From an uncultured Flammeovirgaceae bacterium (GTDB lineage Bacteria; Bacteroidota; Bacteroidia; Cytophagales; Cyclobacteriaceae), in the NCBI GenBank assembly GCA_946480685.1, contig CAMLLI010000215.1, positions 1 through 7,012 of the forward strand: a DNA stretch of 7,012 bases. Direction: 5' to 3'. Shown in pieces: positions 1 through 6,713 of the stretch (position 1 is the stretch's first letter; every line of letters starts with the position of its first letter). The notes beneath the pieces were generated by a model. That model worked only from the letters and a program-made list of their open reading frames with translations, had not been told where the DNA came from and searched no databases. Both the position numbers and the translations under genes were made by a program.

Positions 1-1496
1 TGCTTTAGGTTCCGGCAGAGAAATATTTTTACGTTGTTTTCATAGGGCATACAATATGTGCAGGAGGACACGGCAACTTGCTCACAACTTTCAAAATCAT
101 CGCGATGATCTTCGAGTTTGCCACCCAGGATAATCATGACTTCACCGGTATAGTTACGCGGTCCCCAGATCCAGTAGTTATTATGAGAACCGATCGATGG
201 AGGAAGTCCATACTGCTTGCCATAGAAATCTATTGCGCCACATCGTCCGTAATTGTTGGAATATATAGCGCACTTGCTTTTTTCGGCTTCGGTAAGTCCG
301 TTATACACCTTGGCTACATCGCGCGCTTTTTCTTCCCAGCCAAACATATCAGCATAAAATTGGGGCAACTCCGAAAGTTCTTTATTCTCGCTCGATGTTG
401 GCTCCATCCCGAAAGCCTTGCTATATACTATATATTGCTGAACCGGCAACACGGGTATCACCAAAGGCATAAGTATACCGGCTGTGATAATGAGCAAAGC
501 CGGATAAATATACCGAAGCCATGCTACTGCCGGTGACGTTAATTTCTGCTCGAAGAAAATTCCAGCTGCAGCAAATAAACACGCATAGGCCGGAGCCAGG
601 TATTCACCTTTACTCGTTGGGTTTATGACGAGAATGACCAGTGCCGTTATATATATCCAGCCGACTATCCGATAAGGTTTTAAAAAATTGTAGAAGAACA
701 GTGCCAGTAAACCTGCGATCCAGATCGGAGTGCTTAATGGATTAAGAAATAAAAATTGATCAGCTATAAAATCCAGCCGGTTTCTTCCTGAATACTTTTG
801 AGTTGATGCATTGTGTATAAACTCCAGGTGCGCCTGATCATGATTTATATTCCACAATATATAGGGCAGAAATAACAGTACAGCAAGTATACCTGCCGCA
901 TAGGGCCACCGTGTTGCAAGCCACTTCGGGTTTGTCAACAGGATGCCTGCAAAAATACCGGCCCCCAGAAACAGTACACTGATCTTGTTGAGCAGTCCTA
1001 TTCCTAACACGAGTCCTAATACAATCCAGTAACTTTGCTTTTGTGTGTTAATGATCTTTACAATACAATAAATGGCCCATGACCACACAAAGATGTCAAT
1101 GGAATTCATGGAGTATATACCCGACATCGCCAAATGAATCGGAGACAATAACACAGCCAGACAAGCGAGAAAAACTGCGAAGAGTTTTCCACCCATCTCT
1201 TTTACAAGCAGACCTGTAAGAATAATGGTACCGCCATGCGCCAGGGCAGGCAACAAACGGATTGCCACCAAACTATCTCCAAAAATCACACGACTGAGCT
1301 TGAGAAGATATAACGAGAACGGTGGCTGATCTACATAGCCCCACGCCAGGTGTTCGCTGCAGGCAATATAATAAAGTTCATCTCTGAAAAATCCGTAGGC
1401 ACCACTCAGGTTAACAATACAGTGTAGCAGTACGGTGACGAACGCTAAACCACCTATTAATTTTTTTTCAGAACGGGTAAAGTTTACAGTGCTCAT
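1..1496 (-). CDS. Family-39 (PMT_2/ArnT-like) membrane glycosyltransferase, 3' end cut by window edge
   Basis: This is an integral membrane glycosyltransferase expected to move a sugar from a polyprenyl-phosphate donor to an acceptor on the outer face of the inner membrane; donor and acceptor cannot be read from the sequence. The frame is open from ATG 1496 to the window edge (498 codons, no stop). An in-frame TAA two codons upstream (1500-1502) rules out an earlier start. Residues 36-60 carry the family signature in the first periplasmic loop: F-R-D-E (D39, E40, the acidic pair needed for catalysis in GT39 enzymes), then A-W-G-Y-V-D-Q-P-P. Many hydrophobic helices follow, with N-K at about residue 167 (G-L-L-N-K-I-S) and K-G-E-Y-L-A-P before a later helix. 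The soluble C-terminal part holds F-Y-A-D-M-F-G-W and H-N-N-Y-W-I-W-G-P (from H438). The visible end, F-L-C-R-N-L-K, resembles the last residues of homologues, so only a few codons are probably missing. It lies 89 bases after the DUF2306 gene. The family is secure, the substrate unknown. Confidence 0.93.
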   Translation of the reverse strand, partial: MSTVNFTRSEKKLIGGLAFVTVLLHCIVNLSGAYGFFRDELYYIACSEHLAWGYVDQPPFSLYLLKLSRVIFGDSLVAIRLLPALAHGGTIILTGLLVKEMGGKLFAVFLACLAVLLSPIHLAMSGIYSMNSIDIFVWSWAIYCIVKIINTQKQSYWIVLGLVLGIGLLNKISVLFLGAGIFAGILLTNPKWLATRWPYAAGILAVLLFLPYILWNINHDQAHLEFIHNASTQKYSGRNRLDFIADQFLFLNPLSTPIWIAGLLALFFYNFLKPYRIVGWIYITALVILVINPTSKGEYLAPAYACLFAAAGIFFEQKLTSPAVAWLRYIYPALLIITAGILMPLVIPVLPVQQYIVYSKAFGMEPTSSENKELSELPQFYADMFGWEEKARDVAKVYNGLTEAEKSKCAIYSNNYGRCGAIDFYGKQYGLPPSIGSHNNYWIWGPRNYTGEVMIILGGKLEDHRDDFESCEQVAVSSCTYCMPYENNVKIFLCRNLK

Positions 1497-1585
1497 GAGT
1501 TAAAAGTTAAGTCTCAAATATCACAAGAACTAATGCTGTTCAGGTTAAAACCGATAAACTGGACGACCGACTTTATAAAAACGCA

Positions 1586-2242
1586 CTAATGACTGCTCGA
1601 AACGTTATTCCGTTGCATGGAAGCCGATGTTCGAAGGTAAATTTCTGCCACCGCGAGGTTCGGCACCCAACTCAGCCACGCAAGTGTGGCATAAGCCTGT
1701 GGCACACTCAGGTTATACGAATACGATGAAATGAAAATGTAAATACGCAACGTGATCGCTGCGAAAGTAAGGGCATAGCTCCTCCACATCCACTGACGGT
1801 GCGCAGTAATATCTCTTTTGCGAATCCGGTCGAACGCCAGGGCTGTAAACAAAAACCACAAACTTCCCTGCAGTAAAAAACTGGTTAACACCCAAGGACC
1901 GCGGTCTACAAACAAACTCATAACAATACCACCCGGAGCCGCAAAGAACAAGATACCCATAACGTAGATATACCCGCCTACGCGATGAAGTTTACGGAAA
2001 CGCTGTATCGACTTGGGATGGAGCTGAAAAAATCCCAGTACGAGGATTATACCACCAATCAGCACGTGTGAATAGTAAGCCGGCAGATACCACCCTGTGG
2101 CTACTGCTTGTTGCTTGAGACGAAGAAAACCATACTGAGGATCGAAGTTACTATAGGTAAGCGCATTCGCGGCCAATGCAAGTGCCAGCAGCACCACGAT
2201 GCCGAGAAATATATTTCTGCACAACGTGATGGCCAGGCGCAT
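1586..2242 (-). CDS. DUF2306 multi-pass membrane protein
   Basis: This 218-residue inner-membrane protein looks like the DUF2306 family, whose function is not established. Hydrophobic segments lie near residues 11-29, 59-75, 89-110, 118-137, 155-175 and 183-200. Family-like features are S-H59 at the start of the second helix, Q-L-H75, R-x-x-H86-R-x-x-G-Y at the start of the third, the P-G-G turn at 103-105, and H148-R-x-W-M-x-R-S-Y-A-L before the fifth. Recurrent histidines at helix ends recall haem- or metal-binding membrane proteins, but that is inference and no redox partner is nearby. The ATG at 2242-2240 shares its A with the final base of the upstream lipoprotein stop codon (TAATG), which implies translational coupling. 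The gene ends with TAG. Length fits a complete protein with no frameshift. The family call is fairly sure, the role is open. Confidence 0.85.
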   Translation of the reverse strand: MRLAITLCRNIFLGIVVLLALALAANALTYSNFDPQYGFLRLKQQAVATGWYLPAYYSHVLIGGIILVLGFFQLHPKSIQRFRKLHRVGGYIYVMGILFFAAPGGIVMSLFVDRGPWVLTSFLLQGSLWFLFTALAFDRIRKRDITAHRQWMWRSYALTFAAITLRIYIFISSYSYNLSVPQAYATLAWLSWVPNLAVAEIYLRTSASMQRNNVSSSH

Positions 2243-2244
2243 TA
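2240..2244 (-). other. TAATG stop/start overlap (translational coupling)
   Basis: On the minus strand, the TAA ending the WG-repeat lipoprotein and the ATG of the DUF2306 gene share one A. No Shine-Dalgarno-like sequence sits upstream of this ATG, so re-initiation by ribosomes finishing the lipoprotein is the likely way the second gene is translated. The junction lies inside a perfect 12-base palindrome, TAAACCGGTTTA (2243-2254), which also encodes the last residues K-P-V. The palindrome may be chance. Confidence 0.8.
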
Positions 2245-4023
2245 AACCGGTTTACTTTTCAGCATGTCAATCATTCTGTTCAGGAAGTCCAGGTTATGAC
2301 GGTCCTCGTCACTAAGCTGCTCCTGGAAGTCTTCAACCTTGTCGTACTGCGGTCTGTACCAGTTATAGTATTTAAAGCGTTCCTGCGTAGTGGCATCTGC
2401 AAAACGGAAACCGTAATCCGCTAAAATTTCGTCACGCATATAGGTTATAGTTGCCAGCGACAAGAAGTTGGATTCACGCTCACCTTCCTCTGTCCATACC
2501 TTGAATTTGCCTGAAAGATATGTGCTGTCCAATTTAACAAACTGCGACTGCGGGAAACTGCGATGCGAAGTATATGAATTTACCGAAAGATCTTCGCTCA
2601 TTGAAAAATACGTATATACCGGAATGTTGTACTCATCAAACTCGCTTCCCTCCGGACTATCCTGATCGCATTTTAGTTCCAGTAATGAATCGTTCAACTT
2701 GCGGAATACAATCTCACCGCTGGTATAAAAACTACTCACCGCCAATGTATCCTGTTTTCCATCAACAAGTGTAAGACGGTTATAGGTATAAAACTCTTCG
2801 CGTCCATCAATATAGCGCTCCGTAATAGTGGTAATTACAGCATTAATCTTATCTGTAACAGATTGAAGCAACGTTCCCTGAGTCTCAACATAATCGGTCC
2901 AGCCGTTAAGGGGAACAGGTGTAGTAGATATACCGCCTACAATTTCGCGGAACACTCCTGTTGCTACCAGGTACGATGGTGGCATTATTATACCATAGCC
3001 TGCACCCTGTTGATTGGGAATTTCACAGAATGTACGGGAGTCACTTTTGAGTTTTAGATTCTTCGGAAGGAACTCAAAGTTCTTCACCCAGCGTGCTGAG
3101 TTTTCAGAAGGGAAACCTTCGTGATATTGATATGTACGATCGATCCAGCCATATATACTGTCTTGCTTCACCAGTGCGAAGGAATTATCCTGCGTGTAAG
3201 GAATGATCATATCATAAGCGGTGGGTATAACAAGTTGACGTGTCTCAAGATTAAAATAACCAGCTTTGCCTTCTTTCTTTATTTCCACCATGCCGGGCAC
3301 TTCGAATGACAACGTCCCGATTAATTCATACTCCACCGGTATAATTACTTCACCAGCTTCGTCTACCAATCCCATCGTATAACTTGATGACTTTGGATTA
3401 TCGTCATAGAAGTAATTGGTCCAGTTGCCGTTCACTACATAGTAATAATTCTTCTTTTCATGTGTGGCAAACCATATCACCGAATCATAACGTTGCTGAA
3501 GTTCTGCTGCACGGGTATATATCTGCTCACGTTTTTTCAATTCACGAATACGATCTACGCTCCACTCTAAATTACCACGAATGCTCGCAAAAGATTTGTA
3601 GAATTCTTCGCCTTCAAGTTTTGTAATAACAAATGAATCTTTTCCAGGCTTCAGCCAAAAGGTAACAGACGTTTCTTCATGGAAATCTTCTTCAATATTC
3701 TGAGGCGCAAACGTAACGGGGATGACTACTTTTATACCGGTTTCTTCTTTTGATATCTGCGGCTCGCTGTACAAAGCCGTGCAAAGAATAAACTCGTGCT
3801 CTTTGTTCTGCAAAATTTTAACAACAGAGAGAATGGATTCTTTGGATTGTTTCGCATCAAACAGATCTAAAATTGCTTCGTCCGATTGACTCAATGTATT
3901 CTGAAACGTAGTGAGAAATGCTACGATCTCTTTTTCGGGATCTTCTTTCTTTAGAATGCTGCAAGCAGCAGTAAAGAGTATTATTCCGAAAGCAATTTTA
4001 ATGATGAGATAGCGTGAAAACAT
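2242..4023 (-). CDS. WG-repeat lipoprotein
   Basis: This is a predicted envelope lipoprotein of 593 residues from ATG 4023. The first 20 residues are a lipoprotein signal (basic R4 and K9, hydrophobic I10-F17) ending in F-T-A-A-C, so C21 would be lipidated. The open frame reaches further to a GTG at 4077, but that start would put 18 mostly polar residues ahead of the signal, so ATG 4023 is preferred. Residues about 27-150 form a mixed alpha/beta region that could be NTF2-like, which is a guess. Residues about 218-300 hold about three WG-type beta repeats: G-L-V-D-E-A-G-E-V-I-I-P-x-x-Y, then K-A-G-Y-F-N-L-E-T-R-Q-L-V-I-P-T-A-Y-D, then Y-G-W-I-D. The remaining ~290 residues, rich in beta-type sequence, I do not recognise. 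WG repeats are common in Bacteroidota surface proteins and are thought to mediate binding; no enzymatic motif is visible. The TAA overlaps the DUF2306 ATG by one base. Function is unknown. Confidence 0.85.
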   Translation of the reverse strand: MFSRYLIIKIAFGIILFTAACSILKKEDPEKEIVAFLTTFQNTLSQSDEAILDLFDAKQSKESILSVVKILQNKEHEFILCTALYSEPQISKEETGIKVVIPVTFAPQNIEEDFHEETSVTFWLKPGKDSFVITKLEGEEFYKSFASIRGNLEWSVDRIRELKKREQIYTRAAELQQRYDSVIWFATHEKKNYYYVVNGNWTNYFYDDNPKSSSYTMGLVDEAGEVIIPVEYELIGTLSFEVPGMVEIKKEGKAGYFNLETRQLVIPTAYDMIIPYTQDNSFALVKQDSIYGWIDRTYQYHEGFPSENSARWVKNFEFLPKNLKLKSDSRTFCEIPNQQGAGYGIIMPPSYLVATGVFREIVGGISTTPVPLNGWTDYVETQGTLLQSVTDKINAVITTITERYIDGREEFYTYNRLTLVDGKQDTLAVSSFYTSGEIVFRKLNDSLLELKCDQDSPEGSEFDEYNIPVYTYFSMSEDLSVNSYTSHRSFPQSQFVKLDSTYLSGKFKVWTEEGERESNFLSLATITYMRDEILADYGFRFADATTQERFKYYNWYRPQYDKVEDFQEQLSDEDRHNLDFLNRMIDMLKSKPV

Positions 4024-4246
4024 ACAGGATAAGAGGTTAGTAGCGTGCAAGGTACAAAAGTCGAATAAACTTTTCACGTGGTGTTTGTAGCCAAGCTGTG
4101 AACGGGTGGCAGCCAGAGCGTTGAGATAAAAGCCCGGATGGTAAACCGGCCCGAATCTGTGTCAAAAATCTACTGTCAATAAAGACATCCCACCTATTGA
4201 AGGGAATATAGAAGAGCTATTTACGAAAGATGAATAGAACAGAAGA

Positions 4247-4274
4247 GGCGAACCTGTCTATGTACAGATTCGCC
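4247..4274 (-). terminator. Hairpin after the stress-protein gene, probable terminator
   Basis: GGCGAA (4247-4252) and TTCGCC (4269-4274) pair, then a mismatch, then CTGT (4254-4257) with ACAG (4264-4267) around a 6-base loop. On the plus strand the inner mismatch is C:A, but in minus-strand RNA it is a U:G wobble, giving an 11-pair stem; this favours minus-strand transcription. It begins 32 bases after the stress-protein stop codon and is followed in that direction by TCTTCTGTTCTATTC, which is pyrimidine-rich but not a clean U-tract. Confidence 0.55.
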
Positions 4275-4306
4275 CCTGGTATTTTCATTGGCTACCAAAT
4301 ATGAAG

Positions 4307-5161
4307 TTATGTATTATGCAGGTTCACCGTAAACACCGGACGGCCTACTTCTTTCACCACTCTGTCTGAAAAATGATGGGAGAATAATCTAAATCCGCTA
4401 CCGCTATTTTTTAGAACTGTTATCAATCCAGCGCTTACTTGTCGTGCAAAATCGATTATTCGTTCTGCAGGATCATTGCCTTCGAGAATAGTAACCGAAT
4501 AATTCTCCAGGTTCGCGATGCGCGCCATCTGATTGAAGTATTCTGATTCTATAACTTTATTGTCTGACGAAGTATCGTGAACGTGTACCAAATGTATATG
4601 TGAGTCGAAATATTTCGCCAACAGTCGAAGGGTCTCCAAGCCACGAGCACTTTCGTTGCCTGAAATAATATCAACTGCTGCTACAATATTTGAAAATTGT
4701 TCGATGCGGAAACCATCGCGAACGGAGATCACCGGACAAGACGAAACCATAATCGCCTGCTCTGTATGATTTCCGGTGAAGAGTTCAGTTATATTTTCCT
4801 CACCCGATGTACCCATCACGATGAGATCTATATTTTCATTTTTCAGATATTCGTCAATACCTGACTTAAAATCATCATCTACAATAGAAGAAGCAATCAT
4901 AACATTTCCTATACTATAGCGCGCTGCAAGGTCTTCCATTTTTTGCTTGGTAGCATGCAACAGCTGTACCGTATATAGGTTGGCTTCTTCATCTACTTTC
5001 AGATTTATATCACCGGTAGCAGAAAAACTTTCTCCAATCGGGTGCCGGGTAAAATTTACCAGGCTGATAACAGCATCGGAGCGTTTCGCGATCTCCACCG
5101 CGAGCTTCAAGCCAAGCTCTGCAATAGGAGACAGATCAGTTGGAACAAGAATTTTTTTCAT
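4307..5161 (-). CDS. Tandem-domain universal stress protein (UspA family)
   Basis: This 284-residue cytoplasmic protein has two UspA domains in one chain, a common arrangement in Bacteroidota. Domain 1 (residues 1-147) begins with M-K-K-I-L-V-P-T-D-L-S and ends in P-V-I-S-V. It holds a near-complete ATP-binding signature of the G-2x-G-9x-G-(S/T) type: G117-T-S-G120, nine residues, G130, but N131 where S or T is usual. Domain 2 (about 157-280) starts with N-I-V-A-A-V-D and ends with R-P-V-F-T-V-N. Its equivalent region (S253-G-S-G-F-R-L-F-S) lacks the spaced glycines, so it probably does not bind nucleotide in the same way. Such proteins are usually induced by starvation or envelope and oxidative stress and act as binding or regulatory proteins; the target here is unknown. 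ATG 5161 gives the canonical N-terminus; the leader just upstream is A-rich (AAAAACAAAG) without a Shine-Dalgarno sequence. A terminator-like hairpin follows and a repeat-containing leader precedes it. Confidence 0.93.
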   Translation of the reverse strand: MKKILVPTDLSPIAELGLKLAVEIAKRSDAVISLVNFTRHPIGESFSATGDINLKVDEEANLYTVQLLHATKQKMEDLAARYSIGNVMIASSIVDDDFKSGIDEYLKNENIDLIVMGTSGEENITELFTGNHTEQAIMVSSCPVISVRDGFRIEQFSNIVAAVDIISGNESARGLETLRLLAKYFDSHIHLVHVHDTSSDNKVIESEYFNQMARIANLENYSVTILEGNDPAERIIDFARQVSAGLITVLKNSGSGFRLFSHHFSDRVVKEVGRPVFTVNLHNT

Positions 5162-5189
5162 AAGCTTTGTTTTTAAATGTGGCTTCAGA

Positions 5190-5390
5190 CACTGCTATCA
5201 TTGGAGTGTGCATGCGTGTGATCTATTTTAACCTTTACGACAGAAATATACTCTGCCGTAAAAGACCTATATCTGAAAGAATATTTTCATCACTTTAAAA
5301 CACATAAATGAAATATTATAGGATAGCAGTGGCAGATATAATTTAGCTCTCTTTTCAGCTATAGTATTCTCTCCTTCTTTGGATGCTATC
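5190..5390 (-). promoter_or_regulatory. Three-part alternative-pairing region upstream of the stress-protein gene
   Basis: A perfect 10-base inverted repeat, CACTGCTATC (5190-5199) and GATAGCAGTG (5322-5331), lies in the 281-base gap before the stress-protein start. A third copy of the core, TGCTATC, occurs at 5384-5390. In minus-strand RNA the middle segment can pair with the upstream segment (7 pairs) or the downstream one (10 pairs), but not both, as in attenuators. The downstream arm ends 28 bases before the ATG. Alternatively these are three copies of a protein-binding site. No clear Bacteroidota promoter (TTTG, about 19 bases, TAnnTTTG) is visible on either reading, so the transcript start is unknown. 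Confidence 0.35.
5234..5262 (-). other. Hairpin in the stress-protein leader
   Basis: TTTACG (5234-5239) pairs with CGTAAA (5257-5262), then one mismatch, then CAGA (5241-5244) with TCTG (5252-5255) around a 7-base loop. As in the hairpin at 4247-4274, the plus-strand mismatch (A:C) becomes a G:U wobble in minus-strand RNA, giving 11 pairs. It is 72 bases upstream of the stress-protein ATG and about 180 bases past the stop of the small upstream gene. The sequence after it on the minus strand (GGTTAAAATAG) has no U-tract, so it fits a leader element or a transcript-end stabiliser better than an intrinsic terminator. Confidence 0.4.
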
Positions 5391-5442
5391 ATATTAAAAT
5401 CGTCACTGCGTTCCATAACACTTGCGCATTAATTTCTACAGA

Positions 5443-5670
5443 TTATTTTAACAGTTGCAGGAAGGTCGGTTGAGGTTCACTAATGCTTTTATAATAGGCA
5501 TCGAGTATAAACGAAACAATAGTTCGCTTGTCCAGATCGTCTTCCATCACAGAATGCGTTAGCATGCCGTCTTTATAAAGTGAGTAGTGACGCTGGCCTG
5601 AAGTCAGGCGGGTCACCTTAAAATCGTAGGGCTGGCCCTTATAGTATACTTTGTTCATAGTGGTAATCAT
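5443..5670 (-). CDS. Small conserved-looking protein of unknown function
   Basis: I do not recognise this 75-residue product. It is soluble, with no signal peptide or membrane segment. The first half alternates polar and hydrophobic residues as in beta strands (V-Y-Y-K-G-Q-P-Y-D-F-K-V, then H-Y-S-L-Y-K-D-G). The second half (about residues 42-64, D-D-L-D-K-R to D-A-Y-Y-K-S) looks helical. ATG 5670 and ATG 5658 (residue 5) are both possible starts; neither has a Shine-Dalgarno sequence, and N-K-V-Y-Y-K-G-Q-P-Y reads as a natural beginning after the second. It is transcribed toward the stress-protein gene, 281 bases away, so joint transcription is possible. A real coding region is favoured by its standing alone between two intergenic regions with no competing frame, by normal composition, and by a structured sequence ending just before its start. 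Confidence 0.6.
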   Translation of the reverse strand: MITTMNKVYYKGQPYDFKVTRLTSGQRHYSLYKDGMLTHSVMEDDLDKRTIVSFILDAYYKSISEPQPTFLQLLK

Positions 5671-5678
5671 TGGTTAAT

Positions 5679-5768
5679 GGATGCCTGAAAAATTTGATGC
5701 CAACCCTCAAATTTTCTTTTATGGACTTTTTTCAGCAGTCGGGGCGTGAACTTTTCATCAGGCAATCC
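5679..5768 (-). promoter_or_regulatory. Nested inverted repeats: possible structured RNA leader of the small gene
   Basis: Outer arms GGATGCCTGA (5679-5688) and TCAGGCAATCC (5758-5768) are complementary over 10 pairs with one bulged base. Inside are a 9-pair hairpin, AAAATTTGA (5689-5697) with TCAAATTTT (5707-5715), 9-base loop, and a small 4-pair hairpin, GACT (5724-5727) with AGTC (5737-5740). Together they could fold in minus-strand RNA as a three-way junction, the 9-pair hairpin stacking directly on the outer stem. The element ends 8 bases before ATG 5670, which fits translational control of that gene. I cannot match it to a known riboswitch class. A DNA-binding operator is the alternative. 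Confidence 0.35.
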
Positions 5769-6039
5769 TCAAAAAACAACAAGTTGCGTAATGTATCCCG
5801 TGCAATACTTTACGGGTTTCTCGGCTAGAATTTCCGGATGGGGTCCCGCTGGTACAAATTGATTTCTACATTGTCGCAAATGCCCGGCATCTTAGTCCGC
5901 ATTAACCGAGTTACGATATAAACTGTACGCTAATGGCTGGTAAAGGGTCCACTGTATCTTATTTGACAATAGTTGATGCTGCATAATTGCCGTAGGAACA
6001 CGCTAAATCTTCAGACATGCCCTGTCATCTGCAACGCAA
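5769..6039. other. Divergent intergenic region, no gene seen
   Basis: With the structured element beside it, this forms a 369-base gap between the minus-strand small gene and the plus-strand PAS-DHp gene, so it should hold promoters for both. I find no convincing TTTG/TAnnTTTG pair on either strand. TTGACA at 5963-5968 is followed by CATAAT (5982-5987), but the 13-base spacing is too short for a sigma-70 promoter. Weak hairpins are CCCGT/ACGGG (5797-5801 and 5812-5816) and ATGCC-C-GGCAT (5880-5890). No Shine-Dalgarno sequence precedes the PAS-DHp ATG. Confidence 0.5.
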
Positions 6040-6699
6040 ATGTCTTATCTTCATGCAGACACCTATCCCGACCCTACTCCTATGCAAGATGATGATAAAC
6101 TTATCTTCAGCAAGCTCTGTAAAATATCTCCTGTAAGCATTGAAGTCGTAGATGTTCAAAACAGAGAACTTATCTGTACCAGTGAATGGACATCACAGCA
6201 TTTGGGATATACTGAAGAAGAGTTTTTTACATTGAGCAGAAATCTCTTTGAAAAGATTGTTCATCCGGACGACCGGACGATTCAGTTGGATACATTTGAA
6301 TCACTATTCAACGAGCCGGAAGCTCCGTTCAAAGAATGTACGATACGCGTGTTGCGCAAAGATAATATCTATCAATATATACAACTACGAATTGCGGTTT
6401 TAAGAGTAGACGAACACAACAAACCGAAGACTGTACTCACGATGGCATCGGACGTTGGCGAGATCATGAACTTGCGCGAGAAGATCGAGTTACAACTCGA
6501 CAAACTGGACATCATATCATACAAAAACAGTCATGAACTGCGCGGGCCGGTCGCTACCATTCTCGGACTGATTCAACTGATAGAGCACGATCATTTCGAT
6601 GGAAGTTTCTCAAAAGAAATCATTACCTGCCTCAAACGAACCGTAATTAAACTGGACGAGGTAATTCATGAAATCAATCAACACTCAGTTGATAGCTAA
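6040..6699 (+). CDS. PAS-DHp protein: histidine-kinase-like sensor without catalytic domain
   Basis: This cytoplasmic signalling protein of 219 residues has no membrane segment. Residues about 28-140 form a PAS domain: an E-V-V-D strand, W50-x-x-x-x-L-G-Y-T-x-E-E-F, then I-V-H-P-D-D, with E-C-T-I-R and a late V-L-T-M-A-S-D-V strand before the exit helix. A coiled linker (about 141-158) leads to a HisKA-type dimerisation/phosphoacceptor region with H-box S164-H165-E-L-R-G-P170, followed by I-L-G-L-I-Q-L-I and a second helix ending near residue 214. The chain stops there; the N, G1, F and G2 boxes of the ATP-binding domain are absent and nothing similar follows in any frame nearby. TAA is followed at once by an in-frame TAG. 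H165 could be phosphorylated by another kinase, making this a phosphotransfer or kinase-modulating protein, or the domain may only dimerise. No response regulator gene is visible. Any ligand of the PAS domain is unknown. Confidence 0.9.
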   Translation: MSYLHADTYPDPTPMQDDDKLIFSKLCKISPVSIEVVDVQNRELICTSEWTSQHLGYTEEEFFTLSRNLFEKIVHPDDRTIQLDTFESLFNEPEAPFKECTIRVLRKDNIYQYIQLRIAVLRVDEHNKPKTVLTMASDVGEIMNLREKIELQLDKLDIISYKNSHELRGPVATILGLIQLIEHDHFDGSFSKEIITCLKRTVIKLDEVIHEINQHSVDS

Positions 6700-6713
6700 T
6701 AGCCAAATCTCAC

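Noticed and set aside
78..536. A 152-codon open frame on the plus strand.
   Set aside because: It lies wholly inside the minus-strand glycosyltransferase, whose family motifs are clear; the plus-strand translation has no family features.
1497..1585. Possible terminator or promoter between the DUF2306 gene and the glycosyltransferase.
   Set aside because: Only a 4-pair GAAC/GTTC hairpin and an imperfect GATATTTG element without a -33 partner are present; neither supports a transcript boundary.
4046..4053. GACTTTTG on the minus strand, close to the Bacteroidota -7 element TAnnTTTG, just before the lipoprotein ATG.
   Set aside because: It has one mismatch, no TTG about 19 bases upstream, and would leave almost no leader; too weak to call.
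4138..4165. Sigma-70-like minus-strand promoter, TTGACA and TACCAT with a 16-base spacer, upstream of the WG-repeat lipoprotein.
   Set aside because: Bacteroidota promoters normally use TTTG and TAnnTTTG, and the -10 match is only 4 of 6, so I do not annotate it.
5703..5768. Hammerhead-ribozyme-like core: CTGATGA and a later GAAA on the minus strand in the small gene's leader.
   Set aside because: The sequence between them does not form a proper stem II next to both core segments, no U-H cleavage site sits correctly against stem I, and the CTGA is itself part of the outer stem. Probably chance.
5721..5828. A 35-codon plus-strand frame starting at ATG 5721 in the divergent intergenic region.
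   Set aside because: It is short, has no ribosome site, resembles nothing known, and overlaps the inverted-repeat element of the opposite-strand leader.
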